Source: Desulfatirhabdium butyrativorans (GTDB lineage: Bacteria > Desulfobacterota > Desulfobacteria > Desulfobacterales > DYRK01). Taken from it: DNA of 20,811 bases. How positions within the stretch are numbered: the first letter of the stretch is position 1; every line of letters begins with the position of its first letter. Below the pieces are notes generated by a model that did not search any database, had not been told where the DNA came from, and saw only the letters and a program-made list of their open reading frames with translations. Position numbers and translations under genes: made by a program. This document shows, one piece after another, positions 13,823-20,712 of the stretch. The stretch is taken from contig DYRK01000035.1 of the NCBI GenBank assembly GCA_020718785.1, forward strand, positions 1 through 20,811. Direction: 5' to 3'.

Positions 13823-14488
13823 ATGAAAGAAAGCCGGATGGACCGCATTGAAAAGGGAATGGAAGAGTTCTTTCGGGGAATGGCCGAACTCAGGGAGTCT
13901 CAGAAAAAAACGGATGAACAGATTCTCGAACTGAAAGAATCACAGAAAAAAACAGATGAATCTTTCCGCAGAGTCCATGAAGAAATTCTCGAACTGAAAG
14001 AATCTCAGAAAAGAACGGATGAGCAGCTTAAAAAGACCGTAAAGAAACTGGACGATATCGGCGCAAAGCTCGGAGAAATGGGAATTGTCCAGGGCAAAAT
14101 TGCCGAAGACCTTTTTTACCGGAATGTGAAGCATGTTTTCGGTCAGAAGAATATCGCATTTTCGGATGTGCGGCGGAATCTGAAGAAAAGGGGAGTTGCC
14201 GAATACGACATCGTGGCCGTGGAAAAAGATACGGTTCTTGTGGTTTCGGTGAAAAACAAGCTGGAACGGTATATGATTGACAGCTTTTTAGACGAAAAGC
14301 TCCCGAATTTCAGACTGGTTTTTCCCCAATACAGAGATTTCCGGCTTATAGGCGGAGTCGGCGCTCTGGTCATGGATGACGGAGTCGGGCGTTACGCCGA
14401 GAAAAAAGGGCTGTATGTGATGACTCAGAACGGAGAGGGCGGAGCAATGCTTGTCAACAGGAAGGATTTCACTGCAAAGGAGTTCTGA
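13823..14488 (+). CDS. Coiled-coil protein with restriction-endonuclease-like fold, copy 2
   Basis: A 221-residue paralogue of the preceding gene. The N-terminal coiled coil differs: the middle unit is 21 residues (LKESQKKTDESFRRVHEEILE) instead of 14, so the protein is exactly one heptad longer. From residue 78 the two proteins are nearly identical; the differences lie at the far C-terminus, where MLVNRKD replaces MLANRKN. The D..SxK core (SVKNK, no E-x-K) is unchanged. The DNA of 14054-14361 is identical to 13362-13669, while both flanks carry synonymous differences. The ribosome-binding site caggagg precedes ATG 13823. The pair is probably co-transcribed. Function unknown; possibilities include a DNA-binding or structural role with the fold retained. 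Confidence 0.8.
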   Translation: MKESRMDRIEKGMEEFFRGMAELRESQKKTDEQILELKESQKKTDESFRRVHEEILELKESQKRTDEQLKKTVKKLDDIGAKLGEMGIVQGKIAEDLFYRNVKHVFGQKNIAFSDVRRNLKKRGVAEYDIVAVEKDTVLVVSVKNKLERYMIDSFLDEKLPNFRLVFPQYRDFRLIGGVGALVMDDGVGRYAEKKGLYVMTQNGEGGAMLVNRKDFTAKEF

Positions 14489-14531
14489 ATCAGGATTGAA
14501 GAATCTTCGTACAATCCGCAATCCTGATTCA
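14486..14531. terminator. Inverted repeat after the tandem pair, possible terminator between convergent genes
   Basis: tgaatcaggattg (14486-14498) and caatcctgattca (14519-14531) are perfect 13-base arms around 20 bases. The left arm includes the stop codon of copy 2 (TGA 14486-14488). The convergent porin-like gene ends at 14578. No T-run follows, so Rho-independent termination is not certain. Confidence 0.5.
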
Positions 14532-14577
14532 GAGAATCGTTTAAATCAAAGAAAATCCTGAAAATCAGCGGTCAAAA

Positions 14578-15891
14578 TCAGAAACTCAGGGACAACTGGC
14601 TGCCGATTTCATAAGGATCAGCATCATCAGGTCCTTTGTAAACTCCGTCACCTGCAAAGAGATACGCGCCGACCACATCCAGATTCAGACCTTTCACCAG
14701 CGTGTAGGTAATTCTCACGTTGGCTTCCCAGCCCAACTCATCTTCGACAGCAGCTCCGGCAATGTCTTTATCCTCTGCCAGTTTGGCATACCAGGCATCC
14801 AAAGCAATTTCGAGGCTCTCTGTCGGACGGATGGTGGTTCCCAGATTGGCAGCCATGATATTTCCGATCTGATCTCCGGGAGAACCCGCGGAAACCTGTG
14901 TGTCGAAAATACCGTAACCCATGATTTCAGACCAGTAATAGGACTGACCCGCGGGAACCCAGAAGTTTGTCTTATCTTTTTCATCCGGGTCCTGACCTGT
15001 GGCATAGAAGAACTGTCCGTGAACATCTGCGGGACCGAAATCCACCTTGGCACCCGCGGCTCCGAGGTATGCCGCGAAATCAACAGATCTATTGGTATCG
15101 CTCGCCAAATCCGCACTTCCGCCCTGATAGATGCCGGTCAGCCACAGAGAAGCCATGCCCAGGCTCGCGTCTATATTGAGACCAGCGTAGTACATATCCA
15201 TTTTGTCATAATCGGAGGTTTCGGACCAGCCTCTGGCATTGTCCGAGTAAACATACATACCGAAGGGATTGACTTTCAGCGATTCGCCTGCACTGAAGGA
15301 AGGAGATATCACGAAATAATTCACATCCCGTTTGTTGATTCTGTCAATGTCAAAGGCCCGCATCCATGTCACAGGAACCGACACACCTTCGCCCTCAAAG
15401 CTGACTACCGCGCCGGCGAAATCATCATCAAACAGAAGACCGCGTGCCAGAACCGCAGGCTGCACACCGACTTTGAAATTCATAGGACCGAGATTGTAAT
15501 CTGCATAGGAATGCTTGATCTCAAAGGTTGAACCGTCCGCGCCGATACCGCCGTAATTTTTTCCCTTGCCGACAACAGTTTTGCCGTCGTCGCCGACTAT
15601 CGGCATACTGCCGTCTCCCCAAGTCGCATTCATTTCAAAACCGTTCACAAATTTCAGGTTTTCATTGACCGCGGCGGTGAAGAAAAGTCGGCTTCGGGTG
15701 TCAATCAAAGTGATACGGGCATCTTTGCCTGCCTGATCGTTGATTTTGTCCTTGTCATAGCCGGTAAAGTTTCTGTTGGCATAACCCCTCGTCCGCCAAT
15801 ATCCGCCGAACGAATACTCCATTGCCGCTGCCGGCAGGGTAAAGACTGTGACCAGCAGTCCTAACGCTGCCCAAATTGCAATTTTTTTCAT
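14578..15891 (-). CDS. Outer-membrane porin-like beta-barrel, paralogue 2
   Basis: A 437-residue exported barrel protein. The signal peptide (MKKIAIWAALGLLVTVFTLPAAA) is followed by mature MEYSFGGYWRTRGYANRNFTGYD. Many alternating hydrophobic/aromatic strands such as LKFVNGFEM, LNIDASLGMASLWLTGIYQGG and EANVRITYTLVKGLNLDVVGAYLF lead to a C-terminal SLSF ending in Phe, as recognised by the BAM machinery. It is clearly homologous over its whole length to the next gene upstream on this strand. The start at 15891 is supported by aaggagg 8 bases upstream; the frame reaching 15936 adds only leader codons. I cannot assign a substrate; a general porin or a substrate-specific channel are both possible. 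Confidence 0.82.
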   Translation of the reverse strand: MKKIAIWAALGLLVTVFTLPAAAMEYSFGGYWRTRGYANRNFTGYDKDKINDQAGKDARITLIDTRSRLFFTAAVNENLKFVNGFEMNATWGDGSMPIVGDDGKTVVGKGKNYGGIGADGSTFEIKHSYADYNLGPMNFKVGVQPAVLARGLLFDDDFAGAVVSFEGEGVSVPVTWMRAFDIDRINKRDVNYFVISPSFSAGESLKVNPFGMYVYSDNARGWSETSDYDKMDMYYAGLNIDASLGMASLWLTGIYQGGSADLASDTNRSVDFAAYLGAAGAKVDFGPADVHGQFFYATGQDPDEKDKTNFWVPAGQSYYWSEIMGYGIFDTQVSAGSPGDQIGNIMAANLGTTIRPTESLEIALDAWYAKLAEDKDIAGAAVEDELGWEANVRITYTLVKGLNLDVVGAYLFAGDGVYKGPDDADPYEIGSQLSLSF

Positions 15892-15963
15892 CTTTCTTTC
15901 CTCCTTAACGTTAAAAAAATCGGCCCGATTCCCCATAAACCCAGCCTTCCTCTTCTTTAACAG

Positions 15964-16001
15964 AAAAAGCCGGAAGAGTCAAGCTCCCACGGCTTTTTTT
16001 T
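15964..16001 (-). terminator. Terminator-like hairpin between the two porin-like genes
   Basis: aaaaagccg (15964-15972) pairs with cggcttttt (15990-15998) around 17 bases. Read on the minus strand, the stem is followed by five T residues; on the plus strand, by eight. It lies about 65 bases after the stop codon of the upstream porin gene and about 75 bases before the next porin start, so the second gene needs read-through or its own promoter. Confidence 0.65.
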
Positions 16002-16021
16002 GCTTAAATCGCAATCTGTCC

Positions 16022-16048
16022 TGTAGGGTGGGTTTCATCCACCCTACA
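16022..16048. repeat. Palindromic repeat, family F (tgtagggtgg/ccaccctaca)
   Basis: Ten-base arms at 16022-16031 and 16039-16048 surround gtttcat. Positioned just downstream (minus strand) of the porin gene that ends at 16063. A gtagggtgg fragment also occurs in the rlpA coding start near 12171. Confidence 0.65.
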
Positions 16049-16062
16049 TCAAGCATACATCT

Positions 16063-17469
16063 TTAGAAACTGAGCGACAGACGTGTACCGAATTCGTAAG
16101 GATCGGCCGCACCGTCTCCCTGATACAGAGCATCGCCTGCGAACAGATACGCGCCGATCAGGTCAATATTCAGACCCGGAACCAGCGTGTATGTAACCTT
16201 CACATTGGCTTCGATACCGATTTCTTTCTCTTTGGTGGTTTTGCCGTCTATCCGCGTCAAGGCGTCAAGGTCTTCCACCAAGCTGATATACCAAGCGTCC
16301 AAGCTGATCTTGAGGTCTTTTGCCGGGCTGATGGTGGTTCCCACATTACCGGCCATGAAACCCGCGGTGTTTCCGTTTCCACCGCCGGGCTGAGCACCCG
16401 GAGTCAGTTTGCCGTTTGCCAATCTCGGAATCTGTGCATCAAAAACACCTTCACCCAGTATTTCCGACCAGGCATAATACTGACCCGTGCCGTAAGGTGT
16501 GGGAACAAAGAAATGCTCCACATCTTTGTCGCCGGCTTTGTCGTCGCCGCTTGCATAGAAGCCCTGTCCGTGAAAATCGGCGGGACCGAAATTAACATTG
16601 AAGCCCGCAGCAGCCAGCCATGCTTTGAAGTCCACAGAATCGGTACCGTCAGTCATCGGGGTGACCAGATCCGCGCTGCCGCCCTGATAGATACCGGTGG
16701 CCCAGACAGCGGCAGGTCCGAAATTGCCGTCCAGATTCAGACCGCCGTACCAGCCCTCAAGTTTGTCAAAGCCCTTGGTGGGACCGTATCCGTTGGCATT
16801 GTCAGAGAACATGAACATACCGAAGGGATTAACGGTTAAGCCGCTTGCACTGAACGAGGGAGATATAGCAAAAAAATCCACATCCCGTTTTTGAATTTTG
16901 TCAATATCAAAGGCTTTGATCCATATAATGGGGAAGCTGAAACCATCGCCGTTGAAGGAAAGAATTGCTGCGGATGCGTCATCATCAAAGAGAAAGCCGC
17001 GGCCCAGCGTCAAACCCTGAACACCGACTTTGCCAGCAACAGGGCCCTTGTTGAAATCCACATAAGAGTTTTTGATCTCGAAATTTGCACCGTCCGCGCC
17101 GATAGCGCCGTAATTTCTTCCTTTGCCGCTGATGGTGGTACCGTCCGCGCCGACCGTCGGCATACTGCCGTCACCCCAGACCGTATCCATCTCGAACTTG
17201 TTCACGAACTTCAGATTTTCATTGAAAACGGCGGTGAAGTAAAGACGGGTCCGGGTATCTATCCACGTGATATCCATCGCGTTACCCGTCTTATATTTCG
17301 TATCATCAATTTTGATTGCATCATCTTTCCGGTCATACCCGGTGAAATTCTGGTTCGTGTAAGCTCTGGTGCGCCAGTAGCCGCCGAACTGATACTCCAT
17401 TGCCGCGGCAGGCAGCGTAAACGCAACGAGCAGCAGGAGACCCAATCCTACGATTGCAATTTTTTTCAT
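16063..17469 (-). CDS. Outer-membrane porin-like beta-barrel, paralogue 1
   Basis: A 468-residue exported barrel homologous to the 14578-15891 product. Signal peptide MKKIAIVGLGLLLLVAFTLPAAA, then MEYQFGGYWRTRAYTNQNFTGYD. Shared blocks include WGDGSMP, GRNYGAIGADGANFEIKNSY, FLFDDDASAAILSF, VNPFGMFMFSDNANG, ATGIYQGGSADL, GPADFHGQGFYASG and the C-terminus ADPYEFGTRLSLSF. It is 31 residues longer than its paralogue, through additions such as RKDDAIKIDDTKYKTGNA near the N-terminus and a Gly-rich PGAQPGGGNGNTAG loop, probably surface-exposed. The ATG at 17469 is preferred over 17475 because aaggagg lies 6 bases before it and none before the other. Tandem duplication is likely; the substrate is unknown. 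Confidence 0.82.
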   Translation of the reverse strand: MKKIAIVGLGLLLLVAFTLPAAAMEYQFGGYWRTRAYTNQNFTGYDRKDDAIKIDDTKYKTGNAMDITWIDTRTRLYFTAVFNENLKFVNKFEMDTVWGDGSMPTVGADGTTISGKGRNYGAIGADGANFEIKNSYVDFNKGPVAGKVGVQGLTLGRGFLFDDDASAAILSFNGDGFSFPIIWIKAFDIDKIQKRDVDFFAISPSFSASGLTVNPFGMFMFSDNANGYGPTKGFDKLEGWYGGLNLDGNFGPAAVWATGIYQGGSADLVTPMTDGTDSVDFKAWLAAAGFNVNFGPADFHGQGFYASGDDKAGDKDVEHFFVPTPYGTGQYYAWSEILGEGVFDAQIPRLANGKLTPGAQPGGGNGNTAGFMAGNVGTTISPAKDLKISLDAWYISLVEDLDALTRIDGKTTKEKEIGIEANVKVTYTLVPGLNIDLIGAYLFAGDALYQGDGAADPYEFGTRLSLSF

Positions 17470-17483
17470 CTTCATCCTCCTTA

Positions 17484-17745
17484 ACTTAAACTTTGAAACG
17501 CCTAATAATTTTCATCCTGAAAAAAGCACATCAACCCAACCTAATAATTTGGAAAAATAACACAACTGACCCTGCTTCCGTTCCTCTTCCACCCCCTCTC
17601 ACTAAATCATTTCTCAAAACTCTGAAAAGAAAAATATTATCGCAAACACAATTCTGTCTGATTTGCTAACAGCATAACTTCAATATGTCAAGATTTTTTT
17701 GAAAATTAAACAAAGCGGCGGATATGATTTGTCAACCCGAATCGT
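17484..17745 (-). promoter_or_regulatory. AT-rich intergenic region with candidate promoter for the porin genes
   Basis: This 262-base gap holds no gene. On the minus strand TTGACA occurs at 17691-17686 and at 17735-17730, but neither has a good -10 at 16-18 bases. tgcgataat near 17640 (minus strand) looks like an extended -10. The long leader before the porin Shine-Dalgarno sequence suggests room for regulation. None of the interspersed palindromes is present here, unlike most other gaps in this window. Confidence 0.35.
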
Positions 17746-18780
17746 TTATTTCAGAATCCCGGCAAATATTTTCATTACATATTCAATATCATCGGATGTG
17801 ATGTGGTAATGGGTAACGGCTCTCAGCCTGAACGGGTCCAGGGGCAGCATCCGCACGCCTTCGCTATTCAATTGTCCGCTCAGAGTCTGTGCAGTCAGAT
17901 TGCCGCGGGTGATTTCAAAAAAGACAATATTGGTTTTCACCTTTTCGGGATCCGCGGATATACCTTTTATATTAGCCAGCCCTTCAGCCAGTTTCCGGGC
18001 ATGAAAATGGTCTTGGGACAGACGTTCAGCCATTTCTGTCATTGCAAGAATTCCGGCTGCTGCCAATACGCCTGCCTGCCGCATCCCTCCGCCGACGACT
18101 TTACGATTCCGTCTGGCACGTGCAATAAATTCTTTGGAACCGCATACTAAAGAACCCGCGGGCGCGGCTAATCCTTTGCTCAGACAAAAGGACACCGAAT
18201 CAGCATCACGCGTCAATTCTCGGACATCTGTTTCCAATGCAACTGCGGCATTGAAAATCCTCGCGCCGTCCAAATGAATTTTCAGCCCCTGTTTTCGGGC
18301 GATTTGTCCGACGCTCCGCATATATTCGGCATCTAAAGGGCTGCCGTTGCAACGGTTATGTGTATTTTCCAGTGCAATCACCCGCGTGACAGGAAAATGA
18401 ATATTATCCGATCTGATCGCGGCTTCGATATCCTCAAGATTCAGCTTTCCGTCAGGCTGATTGGGAATGATCCGCGGATGAATGCCGCCCAATGCCGCGG
18501 TACCGCCCTGTTCATAGAAAAAAATATGGGACTGATCTCCCAGTATCATCTCATCCCCGCGGCCGCAGTGGGTGAGCGAACTGACTAAATTTGCCATAGT
18601 GCCGCTGACCACAAACAACGCGGCTTCTTTTCCCGTACATTCAGCGGCGATTTCTTCCAAACGTCCGACCGTAGGGTCTTCGCCGAACACATCATCTCCG
18701 ACTTCCGCATCTGCCATAGCGCGGCGCATGGCAGGGGTCGGCTGTGTAACCGTGTCGGACCGAAGATCAATGATTCGCAT
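17746..18780 (-). CDS. ltaE: Low-specificity L-threonine aldolase
   Basis: A 344-residue PLP-dependent fold-type I enzyme that splits L-threonine or L-allo-threonine into glycine and acetaldehyde. N-terminal IDLRSDTVTQPTPAMRRAM and VGDDVFGEDPTV are hallmarks of the family. Substrate/cofactor residues include H85 (QSHIFFYE), D171 and R174 (HLDGARIFNA) and the Schiff-base lysine K202 (SVSFCLSKGLAAPAGS). The length is normal and all key residues are present. ATG 18780 has aagga about 6 bases upstream. The gene stands alone on this strand; 250 bases of repeats precede it, and nothing adjacent suggests an operon. Confidence 0.93.
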   Translation of the reverse strand: MRIIDLRSDTVTQPTPAMRRAMADAEVGDDVFGEDPTVGRLEEIAAECTGKEAALFVVSGTMANLVSSLTHCGRGDEMILGDQSHIFFYEQGGTAALGGIHPRIIPNQPDGKLNLEDIEAAIRSDNIHFPVTRVIALENTHNRCNGSPLDAEYMRSVGQIARKQGLKIHLDGARIFNAAVALETDVRELTRDADSVSFCLSKGLAAPAGSLVCGSKEFIARARRNRKVVGGGMRQAGVLAAAGILAMTEMAERLSQDHFHARKLAEGLANIKGISADPEKVKTNIVFFEITRGNLTAQTLSGQLNSEGVRMLPLDPFRLRAVTHYHITSDDIEYVMKIFAGILK

Positions 18781-18792
18781 AATTATCCTTGT

Positions 18793-18982
18793 GTAAAGCG
18801 GGTTTCAAACCCGCTTTACTCGTTCCCAAGCCCCGGCTTGGGAACGCACTTGCCCGGGAAGCCCCGGCTTCCCGTGACGGGAGACGGCCCGAAGCCGGGG
18901 CTTCGGGCGCAGATGCGTTCCCAAGCAGGGGCTTGGGAACGAGGAAAGCAGGGGCTTGGGAACGAGGAAAACCCGCTTTACT
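18793..18982. repeat. Cluster of nested palindromes (families A, B, C) upstream of ltaE
   Basis: In order: family A palindrome (18793-18819); family B cgttcccaagcc/ggcttgggaacg (18821-18846); cgggaagcc/ggcttcccg (18855-18874); gcccgaagcc/ggcttcgggc (18887-18908); a B variant with centre aggg (18916-18941); a right half of B (from about 18949); and a right half of A, aaacccgctttac (18970-18982). The two outer A arms could pair across the whole cluster. No gene is seen in 18781-19031. Confidence 0.9.
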
Positions 18983-18993
18983 ATCGCGAAACT

Positions 18994-19023
18994 TGCAAAA
19001 AAACGCTTCGCTCTATTTTTGCA
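18994..19023 (-). terminator. Possible terminator of the sigma-factor operon
   Basis: tgcaaaaa (18994-19001) pairs with tttttgca (19016-19023) with gcttcgc-like bases in the loop. On the minus strand the hairpin lies directly after the stop codon at 19032, with a T-run in its distal arm. The stem is AT-rich and weak. Confidence 0.4.
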
Positions 19024-19031
19024 CTCCGGAG

Positions 19032-19469
19032 TCAATCTTTGAATCTCCGCCGGACATTTTCTTTTTCCTCGGGAGGAAGACTGTCCCATTTCTCAAGTTT
19101 TTCCTGAACATTCCGGCGTTCTTCGGGTGAAAGATTCTGCCACTGATTAAAGCGTTTACGGTAAAGCTCGCGAGCTTCGGGGGAAAGCTCTTTCAATTGA
19201 TCCATACGGTTTCGCAGAGCTTCCTTTTTTTCCGGGGGCATGGATTCCCATTTCCGGAGTTTCTGCTCAAGCCTTGCTTTTTCCTCCGGAGGCAGATTCC
19301 GATAATTTTCCCCTTTATCACGCGCGCTGTTATCAGCAACATCCTGATTTTGCGTTATATACTGCTTTCGGTCATATCTTCCGGCTTCGGCTCCGGACGG
19401 AAAAATTCCCGCGGTCATAACTGTGATAAGGAAAACAATCCTCAGATTTTCATACATATTTCCGAACAT
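19032..19469 (-). CDS. Exported protein of 18-residue helical repeats (DUF3106-like)
   Basis: A 145-residue protein (141 if started at ATG 19457). After a signal peptide (LRIVFLITVMTAGIFPSGAEA) and a short polar linker, residues 60-145 form five consecutive units of exactly 18 residues, the last truncated. Each begins PPEEK or SPEER and carries Leu/Trp at fixed places: PPEEKARLEQKLRKWESM, PPEKKEALRNRMDQLKEL and so on. Charged, helix-rich, periplasmic; resembles DUF3106. It overlaps the end of the anti-sigma gene by 20 bases (8 with the shorter start), so translation is probably coupled. Its position suggests a role in the same envelope-stress circuit, as sensor, effector or chaperone; this is inference. 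No confident ribosome-binding site distinguishes the two starts. Confidence 0.75.
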   Translation of the reverse strand: MFGNMYENLRIVFLITVMTAGIFPSGAEAGRYDRKQYITQNQDVADNSARDKGENYRNLPPEEKARLEQKLRKWESMPPEKKEALRNRMDQLKELSPEARELYRKRFNQWQNLSPEERRNVQEKLEKWDSLPPEEKENVRRRFKD

Positions 19470-19983
19470 AGATATTTCTTTTTATCAGAAGATTATTGTT
19501 ATCCCCGCTGTCAACCGCGTTGACCACTTTCTTAATGGTCTCCATATCCTCCAGCAGTTCCATATTATTTATAACATCAAAATCTTTAAAAATCAACTGT
19601 TCTTCGGAATTAATTTTCGACACAGACAGAGCTTTGTCGGAAGCCCGAAATTCGAACCATCCCAGAGCGGCTATCAACAGCGAAGCTGCGGCAAGGACAG
19701 GAATAAATGGTCTCAGCCTGCTCCGTTTTCCTTCGCGGGATATTGACTCTTTCCGCAGTATTTTCATAACAGAACGGCTAAGTTCACCCGCGGATTCAGG
19801 GGAAAGACTCGGACAGGGCAGACGCAGTCTCAATGTGCCGATCAGATGCCGCAGTTCATCCCTTTCAGCCCGGCAAATACTGCATATTTTCAGATGTTCT
19901 TCAAAACCCGCGCGGAAAGCCTGCGCGCCTTCCCCGTAAACATCCAGATACAGCATTTCCCGATAATCATTGCACAGTTTCAT
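19450..19983 (-). CDS. Zinc-finger (HC2-type) transmembrane anti-sigma factor
   Basis: A 177-residue single-pass membrane protein. The N-terminal cytoplasmic zinc-finger domain has the H-x3-C-x2-C signature at H30, C34 and C37 (EEHLKICSICRAE). A basic linker (REGKRSRLRP) precedes one membrane helix (93-110, FIPVLAAASLLIAALGWF) and a periplasmic tail of about 65 residues. Such proteins hold the partner ECF sigma factor inactive until a signal releases it. ATG 19983 is chosen: gggggtga lies a few bases upstream, and the longer frame to 20052 adds atypical residues. It follows the sigma gene by 74 bases and overlaps the downstream repeat-protein gene. Gene order and domain make the call secure. 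Confidence 0.87.
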   Translation of the reverse strand: MKLCNDYREMLYLDVYGEGAQAFRAGFEEHLKICSICRAERDELRHLIGTLRLRLPCPSLSPESAGELSRSVMKILRKESISREGKRSRLRPFIPVLAAASLLIAALGWFEFRASDKALSVSKINSEEQLIFKDFDVINNMELLEDMETIKKVVNAVDSGDNNNLLIKRNIYVRKYV

Positions 19984-20057
19984 TTTCTCACCCCCTTCGA
20001 TAAGGACTGTCATGATTAAGCGGCAACAAATCCGGCTAATCATTTTTATCATAAAAA

Positions 20058-20666
20058 TCAGCGGTATTCTTTCAGCGCGTTTCTCAGAAAACAGGTTGCC
20101 CGGAAAAGATGGCTTTTTACCGTTCCTTCTGCCAGATTCATCACCCCGGCGATTTCAGGAATGCTCATTTCCTCGAATACCTTGAGTTGGAAAACCATGC
20201 GCTGTCTGTCCGGAAGATTCATCAAAGTTTTCTGAACCTTTTCGGTAAGCTGACTTCTGTCCAGCATTGCATCCGGATCGCTGCTTTCTTTCATATCCGG
20301 ATAATTGTCAAAAGATTCATCAGAATCTTCTGTGCCGCTCTGTTCGCGTTTCCATGGAAAAAATATCCTTTTCCAGCGTTGCCGCCGTCGTCTTTCATCT
20401 AAACAGGCATTGATCAGAATACGGTAGAACCATGTGTAAAATGATGATTTTCCTTTAAATGTGTTCAATTCCCGGAATACTCTCAAAAATACTTCCTGAG
20501 TCAGATCACGCGCTTCTTCGGCATCCCCGCACATCCGGTAAGCGATACTGTAAGCCTTTTGCTGATAACGCCGGATCAGTTCCTCTACAGCGCGCTGATC
20601 GTCTTCCTTGGCCCGGCTGACCAGAATTTCATCTTTCAGCACAGAAATTTCTTTATTCAGACTCAC
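20058..20666 (-). CDS. ECF (RpoE-type) RNA polymerase sigma factor
   Basis: A 202-residue sigma-70-family factor with only regions 2 and 4. Region 2 (about 25-97) includes DAEEARDLTQEVFLRVFREL and the -10-binding FKGKSSFYTWFYRILINACLDERRRR. A variable acidic linker (98-145) follows. Region 4 (about 148-200) is LPDRQRMVFQLKVFEEMSIPEIAGVMNLAEGTVKSHLFRA, the helix-turn-helix for the -35 element. The linker SGTEDSDESFDNYPDMKESSDPD resembles RpoE-like factors. The start GTG 20666 has only a weak purine stretch before it; GTG 20642 is an alternative. It heads an apparent operon with the anti-sigma and repeat-protein genes; a candidate self-recognised promoter lies just upstream. Confidence 0.9.
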   Translation of the reverse strand: MSLNKEISVLKDEILVSRAKEDDQRAVEELIRRYQQKAYSIAYRMCGDAEEARDLTQEVFLRVFRELNTFKGKSSFYTWFYRILINACLDERRRRQRWKRIFFPWKREQSGTEDSDESFDNYPDMKESSDPDAMLDRSQLTEKVQKTLMNLPDRQRMVFQLKVFEEMSIPEIAGVMNLAEGTVKSHLFRATCFLRNALKEYR

Positions 20667-20677
20667 TCTTTATCTTT

Positions 20678-20706
20678 CAGACGTTTGTTACAGAAAAGGG
20701 TTTACC
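20678..20706 (-). promoter_or_regulatory. Candidate ECF-type autoregulatory promoter of the sigma operon
   Basis: On the minus strand ggtaaacc (20706-20699) is followed by cgtctg (20683-20678). AAAC and CGTC are 16 bases apart, the spacing typical of ECF promoters (AAC-containing -35, CGTC-like -10). It would start transcription only a few bases before GTG 20666, an almost leaderless message, which lowers confidence or favours the later GTG 20642. Confidence 0.35.
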
Positions 20707-20712
20707 CCGTAG

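Noticed and set aside
13940..14134. Antisense frames over the coiled-coil regions
   Set aside because: Leu/Phe-rich complements of the Lys/Glu-rich repeats, present in both copies as expected for shadows.
14715..15116. 133-residue minus-strand frame in another phase
   Set aside because: Out-of-frame shadow of the porin-like gene; no ribosome-binding site and no recognisable pattern.
18781..19031. Riboswitch upstream of ltaE
   Set aside because: The structure is fully accounted for by stacked dispersed palindromes; I see no glycine- or threonine-related aptamer pattern.
18789..19130. 113-residue plus-strand frame starting KAGFKPALLVPKPRLGN
   Set aside because: Translation of the nested palindrome cluster, running antisense into the 18-residue-repeat gene.
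19496..19939. 147-residue plus-strand frame
   Set aside because: Antisense of the anti-sigma gene; Ser-rich composition typical of a shadow frame.
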